DNA of 64,000 nucleotides from Acidobacteriota bacterium (lineage in GTDB: Bacteria; Acidobacteriota; Blastocatellia; Pyrinomonadales; Pyrinomonadaceae). The notes under the pieces are model-generated. The model worked only from the letters and a program-made list of their open reading frames with translations, did not search any database and was not told the DNA's origin. Below, in pieces: positions 55,511-63,385 of the stretch. The DNA lies in NCBI GenBank assembly GCA_019242475.1, contig JAFAVK010000066.1:1-64000 (forward strand). The letters are read 5' to 3'. Position 1 is the stretch's first letter, and the number at the start of each line of letters is the position of its first letter. The translations under genes were made by a program, and so were the position numbers.

Positions 55511-55803
55511 GGAAAAACTCCGGCAACCTGTCGCCGGGAGCGCGGGCATCCCTGCCCGCCAAAGCGTGCCCCGGCACGCTTAGCCGTGAAGCGTTAAGTC
55601 TCGACGTTGAGACATAACGGATGACGGCCTTCGCGCTGGCGCGCTCATGGCGGGCAGGGATGCCCGCGCTCCCAGCTTTAGGGGTCGCGTTGAATTGAAA
55701 ACCGCCCTTCATGTTAGTTCACCCGCGGGCTATTTTGAAGGCGGGCCGCCGTCTACCGCCTACTGGCTCCTGACTACTGTCTACTGCTATCCTTCCTCGC
55801 ATC
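55511..55803. other. Intergenic region between divergent genes (293 bp)
   Basis: The region contains a 25-bp perfect inverted repeat (55536-55673), the smaller hairpin AGCGTGCCCCGGCACGCT near 55563, and near 55754-55795 a single-arm CCTACTG-type low-complexity segment directly before the TerC-family start. No riboswitch fold of the yybP-ykoY kind was recognised. Confidence 0.65.
55536..55673. repeat. 25-bp perfect inverted repeat, GCGGGCATCCCTGCCCGC type
   Basis: Arms GGGAGCGCGGGCATCCCTGC with CCGCC (55536-55560) and their exact complement (55649-55673) enclose 88 bases that include further small palindromes. The arm itself contains the palindrome GCGGGCATCCCTGCCCGC. The layout is MITE-like, but no target duplication was found. 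Confidence 0.9.
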
Positions 55804-56865
55804 ATGGATTATCCGTTGTGGGCCTGGGCGGGGTTCGGCCTCTTCATCCTGCTGATGCTGGCGCTCGACCTGGGGGTGCTCAACCGGAAGGCGCACGTCG
55901 TGACCTACCGCGAGGCGACGGTGTGGAGCGTCGTCTGGGTGACGCTGGCGCTCGTCTTCGCGGGGCTCGTCTTCCGGGAGAAGGGCCGGCAGACGGGGCT
56001 GGAGTTCCTGACCGGCTACGTCATCGAGCTGTCGCTCTCGGTCGATAACCTCTTCGTCTTCCTGCTCATCTTCTCCTACTTCAAGGTGCCGGCGAAGTAC
56101 CAGCACCGCGTCCTCTTCTGGGGCGTGCTCGGCGCGCTGGTGATGAGGATGACGATGATCGGGATCGGCGCCAAGCTCGTCGAAGAGTTCCACTGGGTTC
56201 TCTACCTCTTCGGCGGCTTCCTCATCTACACCGGCTTCAAGATGCTCAAGGAGGACGAGGGGGAGTCGAACCCGGAGGACAACCCGCTCGTCCGCTTCGC
56301 CACGCGGCTGATTCCCATCACGCGCCACTACGAGGGCGACAAGTTCTTCACCGTCCAGAACGGGCGGAAGATGGGGACGCTTTTGCTGCTCGTCCTCGTC
56401 ATCGTCGAGGTCTCCGACCTCGTCTTCGCGGTGGACTCCATCCCGGCCATCTTCGGGATTACGACCAACCCGTTCATCGTCTACACGTCGAACGTCTTCG
56501 CCATCCTCGGCCTGCGCTCGCTCTACTTCCTGCTGGCGGGCGTGGTCGAGAAGTTCCACTACCTGAAGCTCGGGCTCGCCGTCGTGCTGATGTTCGTCGG
56601 CGTCAAGATGCTGGCCGAGGGCTACGTCCACGAGCGCTTCGGCGTGAGCAAGGAGACGGTCATCCTCGTCTCGCTCGGCTTCGTCGCCGTCGTGCTGCTC
56701 TCCTCGGTCGCGGCCTCGCTCCTCTGGCCGGTCGAGCCGGAGGAGCAGGTCGAGGTCGAGCTGCCCGAAGGCTTCAATTCCCCCTTCGACGACGACCAGG
56801 GGCGCCTCGGCGCCGACGAGCGCGGCCTCCCCGAGCCCCGGCAGAGCCTCAAAACCCGGGATTAA
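55804..56865 (+). CDS. TerC/Alx family membrane protein
   Basis: The 353-residue protein belongs to the TerC/Alx family, which exports or balances manganese and other metals. It has nine hydrophobic segments and the signature ELSLSVDNLFVFLLIFSYF with acidic membrane residues (about 78-95), its repeat VIVEVSDLVFAVDSIPAIFG (about 205-225) and NVFAILGLRSLYFLLAGVVE. The C-terminal tail (about 318-353) is acidic and polar. The start codon follows a run of CCTACTG-type repeat directly, without a good ribosome site. The stop is 32 bp before the 21-bp repeat array. Confidence 0.9.
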   Translation: MDYPLWAWAGFGLFILLMLALDLGVLNRKAHVVTYREATVWSVVWVTLALVFAGLVFREKGRQTGLEFLTGYVIELSLSVDNLFVFLLIFSYFKVPAKYQHRVLFWGVLGALVMRMTMIGIGAKLVEEFHWVLYLFGGFLIYTGFKMLKEDEGESNPEDNPLVRFATRLIPITRHYEGDKFFTVQNGRKMGTLLLLVLVIVEVSDLVFAVDSIPAIFGITTNPFIVYTSNVFAILGLRSLYFLLAGVVEKFHYLKLGLAVVLMFVGVKMLAEGYVHERFGVSKETVILVSLGFVAVVLLSSVAASLLWPVEPEEQVEVELPEGFNSPFDDDQGRLGADERGLPEPRQSLKTRD

Positions 56866-57372
56866 GCCGGGAAATCCCCGAATCCAGCCACTTTTCGCGG
56901 CCCCGCACATGGGAAGTGCGGCCCCGTTTTTGACAAAAACGGCCCCGTTTTTGGGAAGTGCGGCCCCGTTCCTGACGAGTGCGGGGCCGCACCTGTCAGG
57001 AACGGGGCCGTTCCTGACGAGTGCGGGGCCGTTCCTGACAGGTGCGGGGCCGTTCCTGACAGGTGCAGCCCCGTTTCTAGGAAGTGCGGCCCCGTTTCTG
57101 ACAGGTGCGGCCCCGTTTTTGGGAAGTGCGGGGCCGCATTTGTCAGAAACGGGGCCGCAAATCGGGTCTGCGGGCCGTCTTTCCGGCGTTTTCCCCTGAA
57201 AAAGATAGGGCTTGCCTTTTCCCTCGCCCGTTTGTTAAGTTCGATAGGTGGCCGCCGGACGCGTCCGGACGCCACGGGGGACGGCCGTCATGCCCTCCGT
57301 CCCCGCGCCCACGGGCCAGAAACTCCGCCCGCCCGCGGGTCTTCCGAGACACAACGCCGAAAGTCACCCTAA
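56866..57372. other. Intergenic region with a tandem-repeat array (507 bp)
   Basis: Bases 56898-57170 are an array of 21-bp units. The remaining 200 bp before the FecR gene contain AT-richer DNA near 57195-57245, where the promoter of that gene may lie (CTTGCCTTTTCCC, TTGTTAAGTTCGATAGG). No gene could be supported. Confidence 0.7.
56898..57170. repeat. Thirteen tandem 21-bp units with orientation-switching cores
   Basis: Each unit has an eight-base head, CGGCCCCG or its complement CGGGGCCG (one copy reads CAGCCCCG), and a 13-base tail such as TTCCTGACAGGTG, TTTTTGGGAAGTG or TTTCTGACAGGTG. Units 5 and 12 carry tails in the reverse-complement sense (CACCTGTCAGGAA, CATTTGTCAGAAA). The array can therefore fold into many alternative hairpins. 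As 21 is divisible by three, every frame stays open and reads as a seven-residue repeat (PFLTGAA, PFLGSAA or GPHLSGT); I regard this as a by-product. Confidence 0.92.
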
Positions 57373-58617
57373 ATGGTCACCAGAGTCAGCCGCTTCGACG
57401 GCGACTGGTGGGTCGTCCAGAAGCGGCTCATCTACATCGCCGTCATCATCGCCTGCCTGGCCGTCGCGGCCGGCGCCGTCTCGCTCTACGTCTACCTCTA
57501 CGGCAACCCGTTCAAGGGCGCCGCCGCCGAAGAGGGGGCGCCGACCGGCGCGCGCTTCGTCTCGCTCGAAGGCGGCGTGAAGGTCGTCCGCGCCAACACG
57601 CGCGAGACCTTGGAGGCCCGCCCCGACACCCGCCTCCTGCCCGGCGACCTCGTCCAGACGCAGGAGGACGGCCGCGCCCGCATCACGCTCGCCGACGGCT
57701 CCACCCTCTTCGTCAAGCCCAACTCGGTCGTCACCATCGCCGAGAACACCTCCTCCGAGGGCGGGCGCGGCTCGAAGGTGCGCGTCGCCGTCGAGAGCGG
57801 CCAGATCAACGTCCGCACCGAGCAGCAGGCCGAGGGCGCGCAGAACATCGTCGGCACGCACCTCTCCGAGAGCAAGCTCAACGCCGAGACCGACGCCAGC
57901 TTCCACGTCCGCGAGGACAAGACCGAGGCCATCCGCGTCGGCGAGGGCGCCGTCGAGACCACCACCTCCGGCGGCGACACGACGACCCTCAAGGCCGGCG
58001 AGTACGTCGCCGTCAACACGCAGGGCACCATCTCGCAGAAGGAGAAGCTGCTCGCCGCCCCCGCCCCGCTCACGCCGAAGAACATGGAGCGGCTCGCCGC
58101 GCACAAGGGCGGCGCGACCGCCGTCTCCCTCAAGTGGGCCAGGCCGCAGACCGGCGCGCCCGCGCACTACCGCGTCGAGGTCGCCACCTCCCCCTTCTTC
58201 GTCCCCGCCGGCAAGCTCGTCGAGCGCGACCAGTTGCAGGCCACCGAGATCACGGTCGAGGACGTGCGGCAGGGCAACTACTTCTGGCGCGTGATGGCCG
58301 TCGCGCAGTCGGGCCAGGCTTCCGACTGGAGCGAGCCGCAGAAGTTCGTCATCGAAGGCGAGGGCGGCACCGGCGACGAGGTCACCGTCGCGGACGTGCA
58401 GATCGAATACGTCGCCGGCCAAATCTACCTCGTCCGCGGGCGCACCCAGGCCGGCAACACCGTCCGCTGCGCGGGGCGCGAGACGCTCGCCGCCCGCGAC
58501 GGCTCCTTCCAGCTCCAGATCAACGCCCCCCGCGGCGCGCGCGAAGTCCAGCTCGAAACCGCCGACACCCAGGGCAACCGCAACTCCTTCAAGTTCCAAC
58601 TCCCGCCGGGAGGATAA
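57373..58617 (+). CDS. FecR-domain membrane protein with fibronectin-III-like region
   Basis: The 414-residue protein has a TM anchor (IYIAVIIACLAVAAGAVSLY, residues 19-40) and a FecR domain (about 55-225: GGVKVVRANTRETLEARPDT, GDLVQTQEDGRARITLADGS, FVKPNSVVTI). A Fn3-like domain follows (about 250-340, YRVEVATSPFFVPAGKL, GNYFWRVMAVAQSGQ), then a beta-sandwich C-terminus (VRGRTQAGNTVRCAGRETLA). FecR domains without a sigma partner occur in envelope proteins of many phyla. A GAF-GGDEF gene follows across a TGATGAA-type hairpin and could share the transcript. Function unknown; a structural or sensing role in the periplasm is likely. Confidence 0.85.
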   Translation: MVTRVSRFDGDWWVVQKRLIYIAVIIACLAVAAGAVSLYVYLYGNPFKGAAAEEGAPTGARFVSLEGGVKVVRANTRETLEARPDTRLLPGDLVQTQEDGRARITLADGSTLFVKPNSVVTIAENTSSEGGRGSKVRVAVESGQINVRTEQQAEGAQNIVGTHLSESKLNAETDASFHVREDKTEAIRVGEGAVETTTSGGDTTTLKAGEYVAVNTQGTISQKEKLLAAPAPLTPKNMERLAAHKGGATAVSLKWARPQTGAPAHYRVEVATSPFFVPAGKLVERDQLQATEITVEDVRQGNYFWRVMAVAQSGQASDWSEPQKFVIEGEGGTGDEVTVADVQIEYVAGQIYLVRGRTQAGNTVRCAGRETLAARDGSFQLQINAPRGAREVQLETADTQGNRNSFKFQLPPGG

Positions 58618-58623
58618 ATACAG

Positions 58624-58700
58624 TGATGAATGATGAATGATGAATGATGAATTAAAGACCGCTTGCCTCTAATTCATCATTCATCATTCATCATTCATCA
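58624..58700. repeat. Inverted repeat, TGATGAA type, copy 2
   Basis: Perfect 30-bp arms (58624-58653, 58671-58700) made of four TGATGAA units and their complement, with a 17-base loop, lie between the FecR and GGDEF genes. Confidence 0.92.
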
Positions 58701-58710
58701 GTTCTCTCTT

Positions 58711-60225
58711 ATGCGTTACGTCGTTCTCCTCAGCGGTGTGGACACCGACCCGGCGCGGACGCTCTTCGAGGCGCTGCGCCACGCGGGGGTGTGCGTCGTG
58801 GTCGTGGCGCCGGGCGGGGCCGGCGAGGAGGAGGAGGCCGAGCGCGCCCGCGCCGGCTGGGGCGAGGAGCCCCTCGCCGTCCTCTTCGACCTCGCGGCCG
58901 ACGCCGCGCTCGCAGACCTCCACGAACACGCCGCGCGCGCCGCGCGCGTCTGGCCCGGCGTCCCGCTCGTGGCCTGCCGCCGCGAGGCTTCGGCCGGCGC
59001 TGGCCGCGGGGCGGGCGCGCTCAACGAGGCGACCCTCAAGCGGCTCGGCTTCCACGCCGTCGCCGCCGGCCCCGTCCAAATCTCCGCGCTGCTGCGCGAC
59101 GTGGAGGAGCGCGGCACCGGGGACGAAGCGGCGGCCGAAGGCGACGCGGCCCCCGACCTCGCACCCGCCAGCCTCCTGCTCCCCGAACGCCTCGGCGTCG
59201 AGCGCCTGCGCGCGGCCTTCGAGGTCGTCGCCTCGCTCCACTTCGCGGCCGACCAGAGGGCTGCCGCGCAGGCGGCGCTCGCGGGCCTGGCCGCGCTCGT
59301 CGCCGCCGACCGCTGGACGATCTACCTCTGCGGCGAGTCGAACGCCTTCCACGACGCGCCCTTCGAGCCGCTGGCCGTGCGCGGCCTGACCGAGAGCGAG
59401 CGCGCCATCCCCGAGAAGGACTGGCGGCGCGCGCTCATGGGCGACGCGCTGGCGCTCGCGGGCTCCGAGTCGAAGGCCGCGCGCGAGGCCGCCGCCGCGG
59501 CCGAGCCCGTCCGCCGCAAGGAGGGCGAACGCCGCGCGCTCGCCGTCCCGCTCGTCTCGGGCGAGCGCGTCGTCGCCGTCCTCGAAGCCGTGCGCGAGGG
59601 GGCCGAGCCCCGTCGTTTCTCTTCCTCCGACGCGGCGCTCCTCTCCGCCCTCGCGCTGCCGGTCGCGGCGGCGCTCTCGAACTCCGCGCGCGTGGCCGAG
59701 GCCGAGCGCCTCTCGCAGACGGACGACCTGACGAAGCTCCACAACGCGCGCTACCTGCGCCAGTACCTCGTCAACGAGCTGAAGCGCGCCCGCCGCTACG
59801 GCTCGCAGGTGGTGGCCTTCTTCCTCGACCTCGACGACTTCAAGCAGGTCAACGACCACTACGGGCACCTCGTCGGCTCGCACGTCCTGATGGAGATGGC
59901 CGGCGTCATCCTGACCTGCGTGCGCGACACGGACGTGGTGGCGCGCTACGGCGGCGACGAGTTCGTCGTCGTCCTCCCCGAGACCGACATGGACATGGGC
60001 CTGCGCGTCGCCGAGCGCGTCCGCCAGCGCGTCAGCGACCACGCCTTCACGGGCGGGCGTGGCCTGCGGCTGCAACTGACCGCCTCCTTCGGCGTCGCCT
60101 GCTTCCCCGCCCACGCCCAGTCGCCCCAGCAGCTCATCGCCCGCGCCGACACCGCCATGTACGAGGCCAAGGCCGCCCGCAAGAACTGCGTCCGCCACGC
60201 CGCCGAGGCCGCCCAGGACGCCTGA
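58711..60225 (+). CDS. GAF-GGDEF diguanylate cyclase
   Basis: The 504-residue protein starts with a receiver-like or Rossmann-type segment (YVVLLSGVDTDPARTLFEAL), an Ala-rich linker and a GAF domain (about 160-330). The C-terminal GGDEF domain (about 335-495) has DDLTKLHNARYLRQYL, FFLDLDDFKQVNDHYGH, the active site RYGGDEFVVVLPE and a DTAMYEAKAARKN tail. It would make cyclic di-GMP from GTP. No clear inhibitory RxxD site is seen five residues before GGDEF (DTDVVARYGGDEF). No membrane segment is present. ATG 58711 was chosen as the upstream frame is repeat DNA. mreB follows after 387 bp. Confidence 0.9.
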   Translation: MRYVVLLSGVDTDPARTLFEALRHAGVCVVVVAPGGAGEEEEAERARAGWGEEPLAVLFDLAADAALADLHEHAARAARVWPGVPLVACRREASAGAGRGAGALNEATLKRLGFHAVAAGPVQISALLRDVEERGTGDEAAAEGDAAPDLAPASLLLPERLGVERLRAAFEVVASLHFAADQRAAAQAALAGLAALVAADRWTIYLCGESNAFHDAPFEPLAVRGLTESERAIPEKDWRRALMGDALALAGSESKAAREAAAAAEPVRRKEGERRALAVPLVSGERVVAVLEAVREGAEPRRFSSSDAALLSALALPVAAALSNSARVAEAERLSQTDDLTKLHNARYLRQYLVNELKRARRYGSQVVAFFLDLDDFKQVNDHYGHLVGSHVLMEMAGVILTCVRDTDVVARYGGDEFVVVLPETDMDMGLRVAERVRQRVSDHAFTGGRGLRLQLTASFGVACFPAHAQSPQQLIARADTAMYEAKAARKNCVRHAAEAAQDA

Positions 60226-60612
60226 CGGGACGCGCCCGGCCCCTCCCGAAATCTTTCCCCGCCCCCCGAACCCTCCTGATTAAAAAAGTTGTAGACAATT
60301 TCCCGCGCATGCTGTAAAGCATTGTTTGAGAACTTGCCGGAAAGCAACCCCCCCGCTCGAAGGACAACTCAAGCCAGAGAGTCTAAGCTTTTCCCAGGCC
60401 AAACCCGTTGGTGTCGCGGTTCGCGTTCTTGCCCCGTTCGTTGTATCTTTGTTATTTCGTTCCACGCCGCGTGGCGAAGACAAAGGGAGCAGGGACGCCC
60501 GAAGTGCATCCGGAGGGCGCGCACGGGCCGACGCGGTCGGCCGCCCGCCCCCCCCGGAGTCTGAAGGCACGGGCGCATCACAGGGAAGTCAGAGGTGCGT
60601 AAACAGTAACGA
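60226..60612. other. Upstream region of the mre operon (387 bp)
   Basis: No gene or repeat was recognised here. Two weak promoter-like elements are present: TAGACA (60292-60297) with TAAAGC 17 bases later, and TTGCCC (60430-60435) with TTATTT (60453-60458) 17 bases later. The 300-bp leader before mreB is long and GC-rich near its end (CCGCCCGCCCCCCCCGGAG). Confidence 0.55.
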
Positions 60613-61659
60613 ATGGCATTCAAGTCACTCTTCAGCCTTTTCTCCAGCGACCTCGCCATCGACCTCGGCACGGCCAACACGCTCGTCTACGCCAAGGGGC
60701 GCGGCATCGTCGTCTCAGAGCCCTCCATCGTCGCCATTAACAAAGTGACCAACACGCCCGAGGCCGTCGGCAAGGAGGCCAAGGAGATGCTCGGCCGCAC
60801 GCCCGGCAACATCGTCGCCATCCGGCCGATGAAAGACGGCGTCATCGCCAACTTCGAGGTGACGGAGAAGATGCTCCAGCACTTCATCCGCAAGGCGCAC
60901 AACGGCAAGACCTGGGTCAGCCCGCGCGTCGTCATCGGCATCCCGTCGGAAATCACGCAGGTCGAGCGCCGCGCCGTCGAAGACTCCGCCTACCGCGCCA
61001 AAGCCTCCGAGGTCTACCTCGTCGAGGAGGCGATGTGCGCGGCCATCGGCGCCGGCCTGCCCATCACCGAGCCGCACGGCAACATGATCGTGGACATCGG
61101 CGGCGGCACGACCGACATCGCCGTCATCTCGCTCTCCGGCATCGTCTACTCGCGCGCGGTGCGCGTCGCCGGCAACGAGATGGACGAGGCCATCACGCAG
61201 TACATCAAGCGCAAGTACAACCTCCTCATCGGCGAGCGCACGGCCGAGGCCATCAAGATTCAGCTCGGCTCCGCGTTCCCGCTCGACGAGCCGCTCTCGA
61301 TGGACGTGCGCGGCCGCAACCTGATCGAGGGCATCCCGAAAACTATCACCATCACGGACGAGGAGGTGCGCGAGGCTTTGGCCGACTCGGTGGCGACCAT
61401 CGTCAACGCCGTCCGCGTCGCGCTCGAGCGCACGCCCCCGGAACTCTCCGCCGACATCGTCGAGCGCGGCATCGTGCTCACGGGCGGCGGCGCGCTCCTC
61501 AAGAACCTCGACAAGCGGCTCTCCATCGAGACGGGCCTGCCCGTCTCCATCGCCGACGACCCACTCTCCTCCGTCGTGCTCGGCGCCGGCAAGATGCTCT
61601 CGGACTTCGACCTCCTCAAGCGCGTCCGCTGGGACAACAACCTGACGGGCGGGATGTAA
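60613..61659 (+). CDS. mreB: Rod shape-determining protein MreB
   Basis: MreB is the bacterial actin that places cell-wall synthesis in rods. The 348-residue protein has the actin-fold motifs: [20 protein letters not shown] (phosphate 1), [15 protein letters not shown] (phosphate 2), [16 protein letters not shown] (adenosine) and [15 protein letters not shown]. The N-terminal [13 protein letters not shown] is the usual amphipathic membrane-binding helix. It is the first gene of an mreB-mreC-mreD-mrdA order, with repeats between genes; the first intergenic gap is 89 bp. Confidence 0.98.
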   Translation: MAFKSLFSLFSSDLAIDLGTANTLVYAKGRGIVVSEPSIVAINKVTNTPEAVGKEAKEMLGRTPGNIVAIRPMKDGVIANFEVTEKMLQHFIRKAHNGKTWVSPRVVIGIPSEITQVERRAVEDSAYRAKASEVYLVEEAMCAAIGAGLPITEPHGNMIVDIGGGTTDIAVISLSGIVYSRAVRVAGNEMDEAITQYIKRKYNLLIGERTAEAIKIQLGSAFPLDEPLSMDVRGRNLIEGIPKTITITDEEVREALADSVATIVNAVRVALERTPPELSADIVERGIVLTGGGALLKNLDKRLSIETGLPVSIADDPLSSVVLGAGKMLSDFDLLKRVRWDNNLTGGM

Positions 61660-61665
61660 AGGAAG

Positions 61666-61738
61666 TGATGAATGACGAGTGATGAGTGATGAATTAACTG
61701 CGGTCTTCAATTCATCACTCATCACTCATCATTCATCA
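61666..61738. repeat. Inverted repeat, TGATGAA type, copy 3 (mreB-mreC junction)
   Basis: 30-bp arms (61666-61695, 61709-61738) of TGATGAA/TGATGAG units with one mismatch and a 13-base loop fill the mreB-mreC gap. The right arm ends 10 bases before the mreC start, so it may cover the ribosome site. Confidence 0.92.
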
Positions 61739-61748
61739 TTCAGCAAAG

Positions 61749-62648
61749 ATGGTTCGGAGCACGCAGAAGGAGATCAGGCAGCGCGCGCCGCTCTGGCTGG
61801 TCGTTTTGCTCTTAGCCAACTTCGGGCTGATGAGCTGGCAAGCGAAGGACGCGGAGACGGGGCAGCCCGTCGTCAAGTCGTGGGCGCAGTCGCTCTTCAC
61901 GCCCGTGCAGACGGCGACGACGGGCGTGGGCGGCGCGGGCGTGGGCTTCTTCCGGCGGCTCGCGGACATGCGCCAGGCGCAGGCCGAGAACGAGACGCTC
62001 CGCGCGCGGCTAGCCCAGACCGAGAACGAGCTGCGCGAGGCGCGGCAGGCGCGCGACGAGAACGAGCGGCTGAAAAAGCTGCTCGACTTCACGAAGGATG
62101 TCTCCTACCAGGCGATCCCGGCGCGCGTCGTGGCGCGCGACCCTTCGGTCTGGTTCAACTCGCTCATCATCAACCGCGGCAGCACCTCCGGCGTCGATCT
62201 GGACATGCCGGTCGTCACGCCCGAGGGGATCGTCGGGCGCGTCGTCGGCGTCGGCCCCGTCTCGGCGCAGGTCATGCTCATCACCGACGAGCGCTCGGCC
62301 GCCGGGGCGGCGGTCGGGCAGTTGGGGCAGTCGAACGCGCTCGGCTCGGTGCGCGGCTACGGCAAGAACGGGCTCCTCGAGATGCGCTACGTCTCGGGCT
62401 TAGAGACGGTCAACGTCGGCGACTATGTGGTCACCACGGGCCAAGACCGTATTTATCCACCGGGACTGAACGTCGGCGCCGTGGTAGAAGTCATCCCCGG
62501 CTCGGCCACGACGCCGCACACCATCCGGGTCAAGCCGGGCGCGCGGCTCGACTCGCTCCAGGAAGTCGCCGTCTTGAACTACCACCCCCCGCAGCGCACC
62601 GCCCCCGAGCGGACGCTGCCGAACGTGGACAAGGGGAAGACGAAATAG
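61749..62648 (+). CDS. mreC: Cell shape-determining protein MreC
   Basis: MreC links MreB to periplasmic peptidoglycan enzymes. The 299-residue protein has a TM helix (LWLVVLLLANFGLMSW, residues 15-31), a coiled coil (about 75-115: AENETLRARLAQTENELREA) and the tandem beta-barrel domain. The barrel has marks NSLIINRGSTSGVDLDMPVV, GIVGRVVGVGPVSAQVMLIT and YPPGLNVGAVVEV. A Pro-rich tail ends the protein. It lies between two different repeat elements in the mre operon. Confidence 0.95.
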   Translation: MVRSTQKEIRQRAPLWLVVLLLANFGLMSWQAKDAETGQPVVKSWAQSLFTPVQTATTGVGGAGVGFFRRLADMRQAQAENETLRARLAQTENELREARQARDENERLKKLLDFTKDVSYQAIPARVVARDPSVWFNSLIINRGSTSGVDLDMPVVTPEGIVGRVVGVGPVSAQVMLITDERSAAGAAVGQLGQSNALGSVRGYGKNGLLEMRYVSGLETVNVGDYVVTTGQDRIYPPGLNVGAVVEVIPGSATTPHTIRVKPGARLDSLQEVAVLNYHPPQRTAPERTLPNVDKGKTK

Positions 62649-62718
62649 TTTTTAGTTTTCAGTTTTAAGCAAAGCCGAAGGCCGCCGAACTGAAAACTGA
62701 AGACTAAAAACTAAAAAC
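62648..62718. repeat. Inverted repeat, CAGTTTTTAGTTTT type, copy 2 (mreC-mreD junction)
   Basis: GTTTTTAGTTTTCAGTTTT (62648-62666) faces an extended right arm of ACTGAAAACTGAAGACTAAA and further units (62689-62718). The element fills the gap between mreC and mreD, ending four bases before the mreD start. Confidence 0.85.
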
Positions 62719-62722
62719 AGTT

Positions 62723-63271
62723 ATGAAGTGGAAACTCGCGATCTGCGTCGCCGTGGCCGTCGCCATCCAGGCGGGGTTAAGCACGGTGTGGCGGCCGGCC
62801 GCCTACGCCGACCTGACGCTCGTCGTGGTCGTCTACTTCGCGTTGCAGCGCGACGCGGTGCAGGCCGTCGTGCTCGGCACGCTGGCGGGGCTCGCGACCG
62901 ACGTGCTCTCGGGCGGCCTGCTCGGCGCGCGGGGCTTTTCGATGACGCTGACGGCCTACCTGTTGGCGGCGCTCGTCACGCGCGTGATGATCGACAACCC
63001 CCTGCTGCGCATCCCGGTCATCGCGGGCTCGGCCGCCTTCAACACGGTCGTCTACCTGCTCTTGCACCAGTTCTTCGGCCAGCCGGCGAACCCGCCCGGG
63101 CCGATTGCCGAGACGCTGGCCTTCGGCGTCATCTGGACGACGGTGGCGGGGACGGTCGTCGCCTTCGTCCTCGACCTCTTCTTCAGCGAGTCCACGAGGC
63201 GCCGCCAGCGCCGCGCCTTCGCCTTCCGCCGCCGCATCGCGCGGAGGGGGTTGGGGCGGAGAAAATTTTAG
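62723..63271 (+). CDS. mreD: Rod shape-determining protein MreD
   Basis: The 182-residue protein has five or six membrane segments (first WKLAICVAVAVAIQAGLSTV, last about residues 130-155) and the MreD-type sequence LTLVVVVYFALQRDAVQAVV followed by LGTLAGLATDVLSGGLLGARGF. MreD is part of the elongasome with MreC and PBP2. The tail is very basic (STRRRQRRAFAFRRRIARRG), longer and more Arg-rich than usual. It is the third gene in the mre order. Confidence 0.92.
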   Translation: MKWKLAICVAVAVAIQAGLSTVWRPAAYADLTLVVVVYFALQRDAVQAVVLGTLAGLATDVLSGGLLGARGFSMTLTAYLLAALVTRVMIDNPLLRIPVIAGSAAFNTVVYLLLHQFFGQPANPPGPIAETLAFGVIWTTVAGTVVAFVLDLFFSESTRRRQRRAFAFRRRIARRGLGRRKF

Positions 63272-63274
63272 GCG

Positions 63275-63370
63275 AGTAGTCAGTAGACGGTAGATTGTGC
63301 ATCCAAGTTACTGACCACTGTCTTCAGACGACTCCCCTCTTAGGTTCTCCCCTACCGGCTACTGACTACT
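63275..63370. repeat. Inverted repeat, AGTAGTCAGTAG type (mreD-mrdA junction)
   Basis: 19-bp arms (63275-63293, 63352-63370) with one mismatch and a 58-base loop occupy the mreD-mrdA gap. The unit differs from the other junction repeats but has the same low-complexity style. Confidence 0.8.
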
Positions 63371-63385
63371 GACGACTTTAAAGCC

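Noticed and set aside
53651..55597. 648-residue frame antisense to the GH2 gene
   Set aside because: Low-complexity Val/Arg/Asp composition without domains; a shadow of the GH2 frame.
55536..55673. Insertion sequence
   Set aside because: No transposase frame exists inside or next to the inverted repeat.
55570..55803. A manganese riboswitch (yybP-ykoY type) before the TerC-family gene
   Set aside because: TerC-family genes often carry one, but I could not find its conserved internal loops; the space is occupied by repeats.
56898..57170. CRISPR array
   Set aside because: Units are contiguous without unique spacers and no cas gene is nearby.
56909..57199. A 96-residue reading frame with heptapeptide repeats over the 21-bp array, and its counterpart on the minus strand
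   Set aside because: Both strands stay open only because the repeat unit is a multiple of three. There is no ribosome site on either strand and the frame ends are not gene-like.
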